Origin: Yamagishiella unicocca
Taxonomy: Eukaryota > Chlorophyta > Chlorophyceae > Chlamydomonadales > Volvocaceae
Length of the DNA: 64,000 nucleotides
Direction: 5' to 3'
Assembly (NCBI GenBank): GCA_003116995.1
Contig: BDSL01000072.1
Coordinates: 310,001-374,000 of the forward strand
Part shown: positions 47,269 to 60,649 of the stretch, piece by piece
Layout: each line of letters opens with the position of its first letter
How positions within the stretch are numbered: the first letter of the stretch is position 1
The notes under the pieces: model-generated
Seen by the model: only the letters and a program-made list of their open reading frames with translations
Databases searched by the model: none
What the model was told of the DNA's origin: nothing
Made by a program: the position numbers and the translations under genes

Positions 47269-49100
47269 GTGCTGCTGCGGCGTAAGGCTCTGCTGGCGTT
47301 TGGGCGATGTGGGTCGGCTGTAGTTGAGATCTGTGGAGCAAGCCGCCGGTGTTGCGGTGCCATATGTAGTTCCGACGGCTGGTGGCCACCGACGGCTAGC
47401 AACGTCTTTCGCGGAATTGCCGGAAGAGGTTGATCCCGCGCCTGGAAGGGGGGATCCTTCATGCGCATGATGCACGACTTGGCCGCTCCCCTCACCCTTC
47501 CCGACAGCATGTAGTGCTCATCATGACAAGGGGGGCACCTGCGCTTCTTGCCATCTGACTTCACTGGCTCGCCCTATGCACTTGCAACCCTGCTGCCCTG
47601 GCGGCGCGGACAGACTGAGGTGCTAATTACGTTGCCTTGTTTGGACACACGCCGTGAGGCGTGTTTACAATATTGAAACGCCTGGGTGCTTATGTTGCTA
47701 AGCCCTTGGAGCTCTCGCCGCCTGGATAAATAAGGAGCTGGAGGTTCTCGACGGTGCGGGCTTCAGTTTGCGTGCTGCACCTTCTGGTGTCGTACGGTTC
47801 ACCGTAAGGGTGGTTCCATTTCAACGGAGCCGTATGTCATACACGCAGGATGTTGATTCACTATGAAGCTTTTTGCAGTGGTGCTTTATTACACGGACGA
47901 AAGGCGGCATGAGGGTGAGGTTCGAGGGTGAGAGATCGCAGCAGGCGCGAGGTGCGAACGAACATGCAAGACGCACCGATGCGGTACGATGGTGTGTAGT
48001 CGCATGGTAACAGAGGCAGGGTGGGGCATTGGATATTTTCCCCTTGACCAATGTATTCCCCGTCGACCTGTAGACGAGAAGTAGATGCTTGCGGTGGACA
48101 GGCGGGAGGTGCCATCCCGGGGTGATGGAACAATTTAACTGAGCGCATGAGGCCGGAAATGGACTTCTGTGTGGAAGTTTTGTGTTTGCGGCTGAGGGAC
48201 TATGACTGGCAGATCAAGTCCAAGTAGGTGGAACGGCGAGTAGGTGGAAAGTGATGAGTGTTGGCACAGCGTCAAGGTATGTGCTGTTGGTGGCGGCTAT
48301 GGCGTCAGCGAGGTCCGCGCCCCGGTGCCGAAGGCCTTGTAACCTACAACGCAACGACCTCAGCTCCTCATTGTCAATTGCGGTTAGGGATTTGCGAGGT
48401 ACCGAAAACGCACTTTCTGCGCTCCTCATGAGCTGTTGTTAGTTGTGCTGGCCTGGCCGTTGGTCCAAGATACCGGTGTGCAATTGCAAGTGCTGAGGCG
48501 CCCGTGCCGAAGTGTTGCGAATGATTAACCTGGGACAGCCCCATGCCGCCCTGCTCGTCTTATCCACCCACCCCCGGCTGTATGCCCCGCTAGAGGCCGC
48601 GCGAAGATAATGTTGCCGCCGCAGCGCACCTGCGCACGCCTGTGCTAATATTGACCCATATACCCGATAGGTTTCGGAGACAACGGTATGGCGCCAGCGG
48701 GTTGGTGCCTGTTGGCGCACGGCCCTGTCAGGGTGTCAACCCAGGGGATCCACTGCATCGTGACGTTTCCAACAGTGACAAGCATTTTACCAACCCTAGA
48801 TTTTTGTAATAATGGACAACCGTGCAAAGGCCAAACAAACCGGAGTGGCCAACCGAATTCTCGTTTCCCGCCAGGCCAGGCCTGCAGGCCATTGTGGCCT
48901 TGGGCCTTGCCCCTTGGCCTCCGTGAGCTGACAGACAGCCCGATGAGACATTGTAGGAATAATATGATATGAAATTAATTTGGATCAATAAAATACATTC
49001 GGCATACAAATGTCGTAGTGTTCGCTTGCTTTTGAAAGTTGATACATACCAGTACATCAAAAGTTCAGCGACGTTACCTCCGGAAAATCATAATCGCAGA
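47269..49100. other. Intergenic, no gene recognised
   Basis: Only short shadow frames. A TGTAA at 48339-48343 is the first one noticed after the EF-hand gene but is over 1 kb from its stop, so its role is doubtful. Confidence 0.4.
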
Positions 49101-49409
49101 CAAGTACTTGTCCAAGGACGGCGGTGATAACTTCCATAAGCCTAAACATCGAAGGTACGCAACTTCGACGTGGTGGCCTCGCAAGGTTGATTCAGGGCAT
49201 TGTGCCGAACGTCGCTGACTCGATTGCCGTCAGCTCGGTCCGAAGCACCGCTATTTGTGTGGTTCATATTCCTTACATCGGAAATGATGTTCGATATGCT
49301 GGGTGTTGCAGGTAGAGAGGCATCGTAAGAACGTCGAACGTGAACGCTGATTTACCTGCAGCACGATAGTATATATCAGAAGCTTGACCTTCGGATCTTA
49401 ACTGCGCAG

Positions 49410-49514
49410 GACGCGTCAAATATCCAAGATGACACTGGCGCCTAAGGATTCGGCTTGGTCGAACCTATTAGCCGGAGCCCTGAACCTGGTCGGATGGGAC
49501 AACAACGAGAACAG
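49410..49514 (+). pseudogene. Exon related to the LPGAWA small-protein family (member a)
   Basis: Bounded by CAG and GTGAGC. The frame reads SAWSNLLAGALNLVGWDNNE, close in pattern to the exon at 53557 (LWSSLL...AGALDMLGWDMD). No matching first exon with the LPGAWA motif was found upstream, so this is a fragment or a diverged member. Confidence 0.35.
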
Positions 49515-51323
49515 GTGAGCATGTTTGTAGGCAGGTTGTTACATGAAAACACTGCAATTTTAGCGTTTCCTGGTACGTATCCCTGCGGGGGAAATTGCTG
49601 GGCGGCCAGCGCGCGCCTTCCCTTGTCTCGTAAACCAAAAAAAACGCTTGCCACGAGCTGATGACGACGATGCCCTCGTCGAAGGTATCAGGCTGCGGCC
49701 ACCTAACGCCTCAATCAACCTTGATGCCGCAGCTGTGCAAAACCGAGCGCTGCGAACAAGCCGAGGTGCCACCGGAAGACCGTTGTAAAGGATCGACGGG
49801 CCGAGTCTGCGGACAGCGATCTCGTTGAGTCGGATTTCTTCATTCCGGTGGTCGTCCTTCCTAACACACACTGGACTTACAAGAATGACTAGACAAGCTG
49901 GTGAGCATGCCGAGATCGCCGTCAGCATCTCGAGCCCATCCCGTCGTGAAGGCGGAAGCGGCGGTGGAGCAACTAGGACCGGATCACGGCGCACGGCGTC
50001 CGGGCTGTGGGGTTAGCCAAACATGCTTGATGTTGTGGGTTGGATGGCTGGCGGTAGTTCAATAAATGACTTTAACGTCGCCGTACGCGCAATTGCGCCA
50101 TGACCGAGTATCGGGATTTATCGGGGCATGAGTTACCATCGACGTACTGAATTGCCGTACACTGCGAGCCATGTAGCTTGCAACGGCAATACGCAGGAGG
50201 TCGCTCCATATGCCGCGCACCAAATGCCTAATCATGTACTTATAAGTGCCGTACCGGTCAGATGTGAGGCGGGGGTCGCCGTGTCACGCTGGCGTCACGT
50301 TGCCCTGGAGGACGACCTGTTTTTGAGTTGTGTACATACATGCCATGGGCAGCACTTGATACTATTTGTGCGAATGCAGTATTACTAGGGCTGTGCAGTT
50401 TTCGAAGAAAAATAGCCAGTTGGTGTGGATGGGCGCGTTAGGTAGATACTAGTGTCCCTGATAGGTTTCCAATGTGTGCCTTGAAGGGACTTCTTTGCAG
50501 TTTTAGCAACGCAGGTCGGGAGCGAGCGCGAGCCTTGTCAGATGTAGCGTTTCTTCCGTCGGACTCATCCAAAATCATGCACTAGAGCCGCCTTGCGTGC
50601 GAATAGTGAGTGCTCCCTGAGCTGTAGCGCGTGCAGGACGATACTAGCATGGGAGCGCGGGGGGCCAGTCCGTGCCAACAGCAGCAAGCCTGCATACGCC
50701 CTAATCCAGGGAATGGCAGCACGATCTTGTGTTTCGAATGCAGGGCCTTATGTAATGTCTGAGAATTGCTCTATGCCGACACCATAACATGTCTCATAAT
50801 CAAATACACCAGTGGGGTACCAAATCTAAGGCTGGCCCGACACCTTATAATGGGCTGCACACAGGGGAAGAAAGCATGGGAGTGTCTTAGGTCGGTTTGC
50901 TGCAGACCAAGAGAAGGCTGGTGCAAGGGTGCGTGTCACCACTGTATGCCCAAATTCGGAATTTGTGCCCTATGGGTGAGAGACACAGTGTGACCGTAAG
51001 AAGGGAGCCTATGGGAAAGCGTAGGCCAAAAATTCCTGGTTACCATCTGTAAAGACGTCGTCAAAGTATGTTCGACCCCAGGGCATGTAGCAGTGGCCTG
51101 TCGCGCCCACACGCGCCCACAGCAGACCCGATACTCTCTGGCTCTGGGACAGCACTGTCCGTCGCCAGGATGTGGAACGTCCAGAACTGACATAGGGCAG
51201 GGGAGACCCTGGCACAGAGCAATCCTCCTGATGCAGTAACCTTTGTGTGTAATCTAGGTCCACGGATTTCGCCATTTTGAGCGGGCCGGATGGTCAACCT
51301 GCAGAAATACGTTTTTCGTCAGT
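49515..51323. other. No gene recognised
   Basis: Short frames only. The Gly/Ser/Arg-rich frame ending near 50016 vaguely resembles the tail at 53950-54155, but not enough for a call. Confidence 0.4.
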
Positions 51324-51690
51324 TTGCAGGCGTGGCTACAGTTCCAGACAGGTCGCTATGTAAGAAGTTGGGACAGGTGCCCCTCCAGAAGCACTTGTCG
51401 GAATGGAGACCTCGGCTGTCCACCTCTGACAGTTAACAGCCTGGAGTTCAAATGTATCGGCACGCACGCTGGATGGATGGGTACGGAGAGGCACCTGAAA
51501 GGGTACATCCCTCCGAAGCCTAGCCTGTGCGCTTTAGGCTGTGTGTCAGGGACATTGAAATTAATCGCCATGGAGGTAGAGACAAGGCGGGGGTGGTGCA
51601 GGGTTTGCAGGAATAGAAGTACCGTTGAAGACGAGAAACACGTTTTGTTTGGGATGCACGGAATACGCTGCTGAACAAGAAGGGCTCTGG
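51324..51690 (+). pseudogene. Non-LTR retrotransposon relic (C-terminal zinc-knuckle region)
   Basis: The frame contains GWCRVCRNRSTVEDEKHVLF (VEDEKHVLF encoded at 51624-51650), the pattern C-x2-C ... VEDE-H-LF seen at the C-terminus of L1-like reverse transcriptase proteins of algae and plants. The usual following CP-Y is degraded and a stop follows at once. No reverse transcriptase core was recognised upstream. Confidence 0.45.
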
Positions 51691-53306
51691 ACGCTTGGTT
51701 TATCCCCTAGCTCAGAGGTGGCCGAAGTCGTGGGCGTTGAAGGCCAGCGAGCTTTGGCGTGTGCCTTACCGTGGTCCCGCAGGTCGAGCAAACTCGGCGC
51801 AATATTTCTCCCGATATCATGTTAGCTGTTTTGCCACGTTTCCACGTTTTCTAGGCCTGCCTTTTTCGCGGTTCATGAGAGCCGTGGCTCGATGGACCGT
51901 ACAAGCCTCAGCTTCACTCAAACACTTTAGGTACCCCCTCCTTGGCCGCCTCACGCTAGCTGTATGCAGTCTGTGCCGTCCGCTTACATGCCTTATATGT
52001 CAAGTGTCGAACGGAACGGTTGCCAGGCCTGGGAGGTTCTAGCGTACGACAAGTAGGCTTAGGCTATGCTTACGCAGATAGAGAACAGCGGGGGATGATG
52101 CCGGAAGGTGAAAGCTCGGGTTGTGAAGGGTTGCTACTAGCCCTTGATTTTTGGTCTAAGGTTTCGCAGCCGCACGTCGCGTGGAGGCCCGTGGCTGGAT
52201 ACCCTCCCCGGACAATGCGTTGGAGATGTTGCTAATCATACCTGTAAAATAATTCCATTATAATGATATCGTAGTGCGCACGGTAAAGTGCGCAAGTGCC
52301 GTCCAGGAAGTCACTGCGCCATAGGATGTAGAAGTGACAAGGCCAGCTACGCTGAGGTGCCACCGACTAGACTGCATCGGTTAATTTGGCTTTCAATCGC
52401 AGCTCCAGACAGTTCACACTCAGCTACCAAAACGTTCCAGTTGTGGAGGTGTACGGCAGTAAGGCCTTGCGAGGCCTTGCGTTAGGAAGCCAGCTGAAGA
52501 TGCATCGCCCCGTGGCAGCTCCACGGGCGATACAAGGTTCCCAACGTCCAGCATTTTCAATCCACGTAATTCATCGCTTGCATACTCTACAAGTTGGGGA
52601 AAGGTCGAACCTAGCAGTGGTACCGTGAACCGTTACGTGCAAGCAGCCATCCGTTCGATCGGCCACTCCCTCATGCATGGGGAAAATTTGTGCTATATAA
52701 TTCTATCAAAGTAGTCAATTTGCTTATTTCCGGGCTGGTACGAGACTTCCAAACTGCCCCATCATATATCTGATACCGGTATCTTTCAAGGAATGGCAGG
52801 ACAGGACGTCACTTACATGGTACGCACTTAACAAATTCGCGTTCAACGTCGTGTAAAACTTCGAATTCTACCAGTAACGTCATGTAGAACATCGTATTCT
52901 ACCAGTAACGTCGGCGCTCGGCGGATTCATCTATCAAATCCGGTGCCTGAAGTCGCGATGCAGGAGTATGCAAAATTAACTCACAATCAGCATTAATTTA
53001 TACGCGTATCTTACGATTGAATGCGTGTCGGCGTGCGTTCCATGTCGCAACAGTCGCATCAGTCGACAATTCGCCCACTCATAACCCCGTGTGCTCACGG
53101 ATCGTTTGCGTCTTATCACATTGATGGATCATTATCATCACAGGAGTTTTGTCCTTAGCATCCGCTTTGGAAAATTTGGCCGCCACGGTTACCATTGATG
53201 ATACCGGTATCCTGTCCCTGTCCAATGCCCCTTTCCTTTCAGGATGTACCTACACACTCTACTGAAGGTACGCATGTGTCACCTTGCTAAGTACGCACAT
53301 ATTGTA
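51691..53306. other. No gene recognised
   Basis: Short frames without motifs. A 32 bp direct repeat (TTCTACCAGTAACGTC at the end of each unit) lies at about 52848-52911. Confidence 0.4.
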
Positions 53307-53760
53307 ATGTCGACTCAATCAATAACCACCTCAACGTTCCTTGCAGCCTACAACGGCGACCCCCTTGGCGTAGCACTGGCTCCATACATCTTACCCGGCG
53401 CATGGGCTCTAGGCGAGGGCGTTGTAAGTCAGCATGCTGAATTGGGGTCGCTGCAGCGTCGGTCTGCTCTGTCCTCTTGCAATGCACCATAGACGACGCA
53501 CTTAACAACGCAACCGACTCGAACTAGCTCGAACCAACCCAACACGCTCACCGCAGGACATCGTAATGCCTGCGCATGGATATGATGGCACCATTTCAAC
53601 GGTACCAGCTGTTTGCCTCTGGTCAAGCCTGCTGGATACCGTAGCTGGCGCCCTCGATATGCTCGGGTGGGACATGGACACCAAATGCAGGTGGGACTCC
53701 CTGCAACAATGGATACGTCACCCTGATCCTGATAATTTTGACGCGGATGGTCCTTGCTAA
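53307..53760 (+). CDS. Unrecognised small protein, LPGAWA family (member b)
   Basis: Two-exon model: 53307-53423 and 53557-53760, GT-AG, phase 0, 106 aa. Exon 1 ends YILPGAWALGEGV at a GTAAGT donor; exon 2 contains AGALDMLGWDMD and ends at a stop. The gene at 59954 has LPGAWAMGDGLIL ending at a GTAAGT donor in the same way, and the fragment at 49410 resembles exon 2. Shared exon design and motifs suggest a small gene family. A donor at 53690 could extend it to further exons, perhaps the Gly/Ser-rich frame at 53865-54155. Function unknown. Confidence 0.4.
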
Positions 53761-56700
53761 GGATTGCAGGAAACACAACCGTAGCAGAAACAGTTGACGC
53801 ATACCTGCTGTAGATTGATACTCATAGTTACTACTACTCATCAACTCATGCCGCATCGACAGCCTTGCCTGCCATGCCGTTCGCGTTGGGCCTCGTCATG
53901 TCATACGGCTTCATTCCGTGCCTTGTCTCGTACACCACCTCAATTCGTTTGGTTGCCACTTCACGCAGGTGCGGCAAGGTGCACGCTCTGAGCGGACGTA
54001 GCAGCTGTCGGAGCAGTAGTGGCGGCGGCGGCGGCTTCAGGCGCAGCGGTAGCAGCAGCTGCGGCGGCAGCATTGATAGTGATTTGATAGATTCAGAGTC
54101 CACGATGTCGGTCATTACCGGCCCCGACAGCCAGTTGAACTTCAAACAAGACTAGCTGCAATGGTCTGTATGCGCCACATGTGGCAATACGGCACTTGCT
54201 CTGACGGCTAGAACCTTGATGGATGGGTGGAAGGATGGAAGAGTGGAAGGATGGATGGGTGCCTACGCGCACCGCCAAGCTACAGATGCCAGCAACGCGC
54301 CGACCGACGATCTAAGTACTGCGAGCTACCTGGAATGAAGAGCTCTGCAGGATTGGAAAAAGCAACGAAGTACTATCCTTGGTGTCAAGAAAAATGATGT
54401 GCATGCCGACGTGATCACGAGCTGCGAGGTGCGGCCTGAAATTGTTTTTTCCTGTGAAGATCCTTCCGTCGTCGCTTCTGAACCGTCCGCGTATCTTAGC
54501 GCCATGGTGTGAAGATCTGTGGGACGTGGGTTCACTACGTGCATAGCCGTGCAACCGAGGGTTTTTCGCGCCTTCCGCCACGCATATGCACGCATGCCTT
54601 CGGGCACGCATACGCACACGTGCATGTAAACGCACACGCACACGTGCATACATGTTTATGACAGGAGTGTGCTTATCGCTGTAGGCTACCGTTGCCGTTT
54701 TAGGCAAAGACTAGCGGGACAGGCAGGCAGGCAGCGGCGCGCACATACACAGCCGCCCCTTCCTGGATGTGCGTGGGGTGAACTACTAGGTTCACTGAGG
54801 ATGGCGTTGATGGCATTGTGTGTGCAGAATGTGTTGGAGTGTTTAGAATTCGCAGGACTCTGACAAATATGGCTGCCTTTTACCCGAGGGACAACTTTGT
54901 TTGGCTGTTTTGGGTGGTGATGGCATGAACGTACATCGCTGTGCCCTACCTGTCTTAGATACTGCATGTTGTTGTTGAGCGGACTTTATAATGTATTATG
55001 CTTTGTTGTTAAATCATGGGTATTCGCACATACCGTATGGCTCTAAGCCGGTACGCGAGTGCAATGTGACGCCGTAACCTGCACGGCCGATCGGTACATC
55101 ATGCGATTAACGCTGGGGCAGATAAACTGTTTTAGGCAGAGCTCTACTTGTCCACGGCACCCCATCCGGGAGCTGCACAAATCGGCACGGGAGCGTCGCT
55201 GGCACTCCAGGTTATGTGCGTGGAGTTGCGTGGGAAATTAACAGGGTATGTGCCGCTGTGTTTTCCTCAGGCCTCTTGATGTGAGTTTGGCGTGGTATTT
55301 TGCCGTACTAGGTCGGGCTTACCGGTTCCGCTGTCGTCCTTTGTCTTTTTGTCTCCTTGCGTGGTCGACGACGCGCACGATGGCTCTGCTTTTCTGTCCA
55401 GGAGGTCCAACGCCCGTTGTAATATCTACTGAACAGAATATTTCCCAGAGGTGATTGCGTACAGTACATTTCTATCGTTGGCTTTCGTAGCTGCGGCTAC
55501 TACCCCTCGTCCCTCATCCGGCGCTCTTCCGTTCCGGCCTATCGGTGCTAACTGGCCACCGGTGCAGAGGCCTTATTTGGAAATCGTATGGCGGTGTAGC
55601 AAAAGCTGTACTGCAGGACTAGAAATAAACACGCACCATGCTTTCATCACAGGGCGGGCGGGCATCGACCGGGAATGGTAGCCGATCAGGGCCCACCCAG
55701 GGACAACACGAGGGCCATCAGCCGCCGACCTGGTAAGGGCACTGTAAGGGCCGCAACCACAAACTGGTAACCCATACCAATGGGCTGACACTGATTGGAC
55801 CAATTGGCATTCCAATCATGGCTGGAAAACTTCCCCCAAAAGGCATAAGCAGCGCGCATTCCCAGGCGTTTCTTTACCGGGCTGAATCAATGTCGCACGC
55901 GCAGCTGCCGTCTTTTTAACTGTGTAATGCGGCAAATCGTATTGAGCAATGGCCGCAGCATTCGAACCAGCCGTACTGAAGGGGAGGCAGGCAAGCCAGG
56001 GGACAAATGGGGACAAAGATACGCACGGGACGTCCCCGTGATGCAAGCGATCGGGGACCTGTTAGCTCTGCGCTCTGGTACCTCCTATCGGAGCACTCTG
56101 ATCACGGTTGGTCCGGTGGTACGGCGCTGCTTACTGAGGGCTGGCTCGTGCTGGCCCCTGTTGGCCCTGGCTGGGGGCTGCCCGAATCTCCTACGTAGTT
56201 GCTAGTGCCAAGCTTCGGGGTGAAATCAATCCAGGTCTGGCCATTGCGTTTGTCCATGACCGACGCAGAGTGCATGTTGCATTGCCCGCATGGCGGGGTC
56301 CAACACGCATGATCATGCCATGTGGGCGGACCCATGTCCCTGGCAGGTGCACGTGCCACTCTTTGCTTCTGCTGCAGGTCCAGGCGCATACGTGAGAGTA
56401 TTGCGAATGCTCGTGCAGTTCTGCGGTAAGATCTTCTGCGGACGCCTTCTATACGCATGGAACGTCAGGCTCCGGTTCCGACGTTCCGTGCCCCCAACAT
56501 ACAGGAGCTTCACCATAGGCAGCTCCTTCCTTTCGCCCTGCCCATCAATGTGGTGTTGTGCTTTATCAACAGTGTAACAGTGTGATGCAAATTCCAATCG
56601 TGCCGCGTCTATACTGCAAAGTTAACTATGCTGCAGCAGGAGGAATGCGTAAAGAAATTGGAGCGCACATTTTTCTTGTTCGATGATTGTGATCACCGCC

Positions 56701-56919
56701 TGTAAGCCATGCGACCGACATGCTAAACAATAAGGTGCTACAATGATAGTATTCTGTCTCCACGCTGTACGCCAGTTGTCAGAGGGCGACTGCAGAGCGT
56801 AGCCATTTTACTATGATTTACATCTATCAAGCATAAGGACTTGTCACCCACAGGAGCTACCGCTCGTCAATTGTGGGCAGGTTTCCACACAGCGACAGCT
56901 TCCAGCGTGCGGTCAGCTA
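53761..56919. other. Repeat-bearing stretch without recognised gene
   Basis: A plus frame at 53865-54155 is hydrophobic, then Gly/Ser/Arg-rich. GGATGGATGG-type repeats lie at about 54218-54262, and an alternating purine-pyrimidine tract of CACGCATACGCACACG type at about 54580-54650. Frames on both strands at 55900-56600 were not recognised. Confidence 0.4.
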
Positions 56920-57091
56920 TGGTTGCGTCACCCTGGGGCACCACGTTTAGTGACGTACAGGGGGAAAAATTGAAATCCAAGCCCAGGCCGCATCTTCTTC
57001 ATGCCTTCGCAAACAATGTTATTATTTTGAGCCACATCGAGCTTGCTGTGAGGAGAAGTCAGTGGGAAAGACGGACCTGCATTTCACGCTG
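56920..57091 (+). repeat. Inverted repeat, left arm
   Basis: GGGGCACCACGTTTAGTGAC through TTTCACGCTG recurs as its reverse complement at 59567-59740 with scattered differences. The arms are about 2.5 kb apart and enclose satellite array B. Confidence 0.85.
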
Positions 57092-58227
57092 AAATTTGCC
57101 AATTTCCAGAACGCAGAGGCTTTACACTATTAAGCAAGTAAAATTAAGGCATTATGTGTGAACATTGTATCGTAATGAGAGCAACCAGCGCTTTGCACAG
57201 CAATCACATTGCGAACCGTGCAAGTATGCAAGCATACCCACAACGCAGGTAAAGAACAATATTACCATCACCCAATTAGATCGATAACCTTCACTTGACA
57301 TCATCGATGTATCCACGCCTCTGCTGATACGGAAGCAGAAGTTGCGTCGGACATGGGTAACTTGGCCCCGCCGGCAGCGGTGCATGCATGCAGTGTGGCC
57401 GGCACACGCACAGCTGGTAGACAGCTCAGGCAGCCCCGGCGTTTGAGGGTAGGTAGGCAGTGCACGCAGGGGGCTCAGGTGACACGCACAGGAAGCCTGT
57501 AACCGTTCAGGCGGCCTGTAACCGTTCAGGCGGCGGCAGCACACGCGGACGGATTGAGGCCGTACGTGTACATGGGGCAGAAGGCGGCGCAAACAGTGTG
57601 CGCAGAAATAATGTTTGCTGCCGCGGGCGGACATCACCTGCTAAAAGCCCTGAATGAACGTACGCATGCATTGCACGTACGGTATTGTTCTGGTATGCAT
57701 GGCGGCAGTATCTATCTCCCGGCTGCAGCTGGCATCTGTATGTCGCAGCGGGCATCGCATCTGCCGGCGGGGCCGGCATCTGCTGTCACAGCGGGGATCT
57801 GCCGGGGCTGGCATCTGCAACGTACGCAGCAACTGCTGGCACCTGCCAGGCGGGGCTGGCATCTGCCGGGGTGTGTGGATGCATGTATGCATGCGCACGC
57901 AGCTGCACGCAGCTGTCCTAGCCTACCTGCTTTTCTACCTACCTGCTTTTCTGCAGCACAGGCAGCAGCTGTTGCTTGGTGCTGCGTGTTGGGGGCGCAA
58001 GCAGCGGCAGGGCGGCAATAGCTAGGCACGGAAAAGGTATAGCTAGCTAGGCACGGATATAAAGCTAGTAATGTCTTTGACTATGTACGTATATATATAC
58101 GGCAGTGGACTAGCTTCTTGCTTGGCTGGATGGGCCGGTGCGTGGCGCTGTTGGAGCCTGCAATATAGGACAGCAGCAGCAGGTTGGAGTGGTTACTGTA
58201 CAGTATGTACGTCTGTGTGCAATTGTA
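57092..58227. other. Interior of inverted-repeat pair, minor repeats
   Basis: A GTAACCGTTCAGGCGGC duplication lies at about 57499-57533. An imperfect minisatellite of GGCTGGCATCTGC-like units lies at about 57720-57880. No gene recognised. Confidence 0.5.
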
Positions 58228-59150
58228 GATAGGCCGAACGGCAGTTGTCCGATTTCCTAGGATTGGGCTGCGGTGGCCCTCAGGGTTGGCTTGCTTGCTT
58301 GCTTGGCTGGAACCCTGCCGCCGGCGGATTGCACCCCACCTGGCGGAGCAGCATTCCGACTGAGAAGCGTATCGATTCTCGCCGCGCGCTTTGGAGGTCG
58401 GGGTTATTACTGTATGTATGTGCTGTGTGCAACGTTGTAAGCCAAATGGCCGTTGTCATGTTTCCTAGGGTTGGGCCGCGGTGGCCTTCAGGGCCCGCTT
58501 GGAGCCCCGTCGGATTGCATCCCACCTGGCGGCGGAGCAGCATTCTGACTGAGAAGCATATCGATTCTCGCCGCGCGCTTTGGAGGTTAAGTTCCTTTCT
58601 GTATGTATGTGCTGTTTGCAAAGTTGTAGGCCGAACGGCCGTTGTCAGGTTTCCTGGGGTTGGGCTGCGGTGGCCTTCAGGGGTGGCTTGGAGCCCCGCC
58701 GGATTATTGCACACCACGCACCTGGCGGAACAGCATTCCGACTGATAAGCATATCGATTCTCGCCGCGCGCTTTGGAGGTGAAGTACCTTTCCGTATGTA
58801 TGTGCTGTTTGCAAAGTTGTAGGCCGAACGGCCGTTGTCAGGTTTCCTGGGGTTGGGCTGTGGTGGCCCTCAGGGCCTGGCTTGGAGCCCCGCCGGATTG
58901 CACGCAGCCCGCCTGGCGGAGCGACGTGCGGACTGAATATCGTATCGATCCTCGGGGCACGCTTTGGAGTTTGGGTTTACCACTGCATGTACGCGCGCCC
59001 TGTACCAAGTTGCATGTGGACGGCCGCCTTTCATGGTTGGGGCTGCGGCGCCCCTCAGGGTCTGGCTTGCACTCCGCCTGGCGGAGGGACGTGCGGACTT
59101 GACAGCGTACCTACCCTTGCTGCGCGCTTTGGAGGCCGGGAGGTGCCGCA
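58228..59150. repeat. ~190-bp satellite array B (about 5 units)
   Basis: The landmark TGTATGTATGTGCTG or a variant recurs at about 58411, 58600, 58793 and 58984, a period of 189-193 bp. Units share GGCCGAACGGCCGTTGTC, GGGTTGGGCTGCGGTGGCC and CTTGGAGCCCC with array A at 17267-17833, so both arrays belong to one satellite family. Units here are more diverged from each other. Confidence 0.88.
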
Positions 59151-59566
59151 TTACCTCCGGTAGCACAGAGGGTTCGATGCAACGCTATACATGCGGAACT
59201 GGCGTTGTTTGCCAAGCAACTGCTCTGTATATCTGACCTAAGTTGCGAATGTTATGTCCGATATGAGTGGGTACCCACGGGCGTGTGGCTTTCCTTGCGT
59301 ACGGGCTGCGCTGAAACTGTGTCGAAACATTGCAGATCTTTCACGGCCTACAACGTGGCATTGTACGAAATAAATATAATACTGCCTATCGATATCCACA
59401 GGTCGTGCGTTGCGTCAAACGCGACTCGCATTGCCAGCAAAGTTGGCACCTGGGCTCCTTTTTCATTGTCCGGCCCTTGGATTGCGGTACTATCCGTCAG
59501 TTCATAACCAACCAATATTATCATATGCCGATTTGTGAACTTCTGCAAGCGGCGCGGCAACCAGCG

Positions 59567-59740
59567 TGAAATGCAGGTCCGTCTTTCCCACTGACTTCTC
59601 CTTACAGCAAGTTCGATGTGGCCCTAAATAATAACATTGTTTGCAAAGAAATGAAGAAGATGCGGCCTGGGCTTGGATTTCAATTTTCCCCCCCTGTACG
59701 TCACTAAACGCGGTGCCCCATCGTGACTGAACCGTCAGCT
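59567..59740 (-). repeat. Inverted repeat, right arm
   Basis: Reverse complement of 56920-57091. Its outer edge lies within five bases of the start of the 3261 bp duplicated segment. Confidence 0.85.
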
Positions 59741-59953
59741 ATCGTACGATTGACGCTACGGCGTAGATTGACGCTACGGCGTGAAGTGCCAACTCATTAG
59801 CAAACTGCCTTTCTGAACTGTTATTTGTAGCATTCCTCATTACTACGCATGTAGGAGTCCTGCGGTGATCAGCACGCGCGCAGGCAGTTACCCGCTTTCC
59901 TTCCTACACGGCGCCCGGTTGTCTCCCCTAATAAACCTAAGGAGATATTGAGA

Positions 59954-60649
59954 ATGGCAGAGTGCACATTTGCTGTCTTTGCGGCCTGCACTCAGGGTGA
60001 GGCTGCGTCGTGCGCGCTGCCAAAACCATACGAAGTCCATATGCCCTTACAGCCGGACATGAAGGAGCAATCGGGTGGCAAGGTATACATAAGAACGGGG
60101 CGTCTATTTCCATTTCGTGCTAGGTTTCCTACTTTAATGGGTGCAACTGCCTCATCCTCACAGAATACCGGAGCCCAGAGCTTTACCAGTGCCACAGGTT
60201 TGTGCGATATTGCGACTACAGTGAGTGCGAAGCAAGCCGTTCGTCTAACGTACTGATTGTTTGTCTACCCGCACGCACATTTTAAGGTATCAGCCCATGG
60301 GACAAGGTTTACAAGAACAAACCGCACCTTTTGGTTTTGCCAGGGGCATGGGCGATGGGCGACGGTCTTATCCTGGTAAGTTAACAGCCCTTCAGGTCGG
60401 CTTTGCACTACTACTCGCGCTCGCGCCCCTTCCGGTCCACCTCAGCCCAGATCAACGTCTTCATATATGCAGGATAACGAAGCCTCCGATTGTCACTCTG
60501 GAGTGCCGTTGACCGTTTCGCCGACTGCGTCTTCATCCGAGAGCCTCGGCTCAAGTATCCTGCGCTTTGCGGGCTCCTTTAGCACAAGCGTTACCGACTA
60601 TTTTGCTGATCTAACTACTGCTTGGACCAGCGACGACAGTAGCCAGTAA
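59954..60649 (+). CDS. Unrecognised small multi-exon protein, LPGAWA family (member c)
   Basis: The last two exons are clear: 60287-60375, ending LPGAWAMGDGLIL at a GTAAGT donor, and 60473-60649, phase 0, ending in a Ser/Thr-rich tail at TAA 60647-60649. The likely start is ATG 59954 (MAECTFAVFAACTQ), preceded by an A-rich leader; the exons between (candidates 59954-60082 and 60164-60220) could not be joined in phase by eye. The start resembles member b (TFLAAYNG against VFAACTQG). An identical copy lies at 63215-63910. Function unknown. Confidence 0.4.
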
